Shown in pieces: positions 63,960 to 64,000 of a stretch of DNA of 64,000 bases (within the stretch, counting starts at the first letter, position 1; every line of letters starts with the position of its first letter). The position numbers and the translations under genes are program-made. The notes under the pieces were generated by a model. That model searched no databases, was not told the origin of the DNA, and saw nothing but the letters and a program-made list of their open reading frames with translations. Origin of the DNA: Propioniciclava tarda (GTDB lineage Bacteria > Actinomycetota > Actinomycetes > Propionibacteriales > Propionibacteriaceae); contig NZ_FXTL01000013.1 in NCBI RefSeq assembly GCF_900182665.1, positions 32,491-96,490 on the forward strand. Reading direction: 5' to 3'.

Positions 63960-64000
63960 ATGGCGAATCGTCCTGCCCCTGCCCTGGGGTTGCGTGAAGG
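63960..64000 (+). CDS. start of a probable IS630-type transposase, cut by the window edge
   Basis: An ATG at 63960 opens MANRPAPALGLREG, which resembles the N-termini of actinobacterial IS630-family transposases. Only 13-14 codons are visible. A TA at 63907-63908 followed by GTGGTGTGTGTCG could be the element's left end, since IS630 inserts at TA. The short evidence keeps confidence modest. Confidence 0.5.
   Translation, partial: MANRPAPALGLRE

Overview
The window comes from a high-GC (roughly 70%) Gram-positive actinobacterium. Supporting signs are a coproporphyrin-dependent heme cluster with a chlorite-dismutase-like HemQ, an FprA-type ferredoxin reductase, a DUF4245 protein, PIN-PhoH, and many GTG starts. 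The gene content (tight hem cluster, actinobacterial gene order around ispH/xseAB) suggests Propionibacteriaceae or a close relative; that placement is inference. I see no rRNA, tRNA or CRISPR.

Layout. 1-4.1 kb: a truncated YyaL-type protein, a hydroxyacid dehydrogenase, a short-chain cis-prenyl transferase and a hypothetical. 4.1-4.55 kb: a gene-free stretch with palindromes and hairpins. 4.5-13.8 kb: GH31 glucosidase, PIN-PhoH, a spermidine-synthase-like protein, DUF4245, FprA, exonuclease VII (xseB/xseA) and ispH. 14-16.6 kb: an MFS transporter and an unrecognised coiled-coil protein. 16.6-30.4 kb: the heme block. hemL, an HtrA-like protease, hemB, a secreted Ala-rich protein, a P-loop protein, a fused hemCD, hemY/cgoX, an unknown gene and hemE lie mostly on the minus strand; divergently, hemA, hemH/cpfC and hemQ/chdC lie on the plus strand. 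Together they encode the whole route from glutamyl-tRNA to heme b. 30.4-40.1 kb: BenE-type transporter, ilvA with an odd insertion, rmuC, an ArsC-like protein, an M18 aminopeptidase, an AbiEi/DUF559 gene flanked by matching palindromes, alkB and ychF. 40.1-46.1 kb: a mazF-type remnant, then a complete Mrp Na+/H+ antiporter operon (fused A-B, then C-G). 46.1-58.4 kb: small genes (S4, PNPOx, ACT), an acyltransferase-SGNH protein, two TfoX-domain genes, an ATP-grasp/esterase pair, a lipoprotein deacetylase, a threonine-synthase-like enzyme, an RNase HI fusion and a CtaA-like protein. 58.5-63.3 kb: EamA exporter, Nudix, a zinc/manganese ABC importer with a Zur/Fur-like operator, and a YigZ protein. 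The right end holds a secreted protein and the probable start of an IS630-type transposase.

The most striking signal is not a gene. The hexamer GGACGC and its complement GCGTCC occur about once per 90-100 bases in most of the window, in all three codon frames and often as inverted pairs. By hand I counted 18 in 1-1740 and 19 in 22340-24016; base composition predicts about 3 in each. Several accessory-looking segments (the AbiEi/DUF559 locus, the mazF remnant, the unknown gene inside the heme operon, the right end) hold few or none. The motif therefore behaves like a genome signature, comparable to cyanobacterial HIP1 or to DNA-uptake sequences, and it also marks likely recent arrivals.
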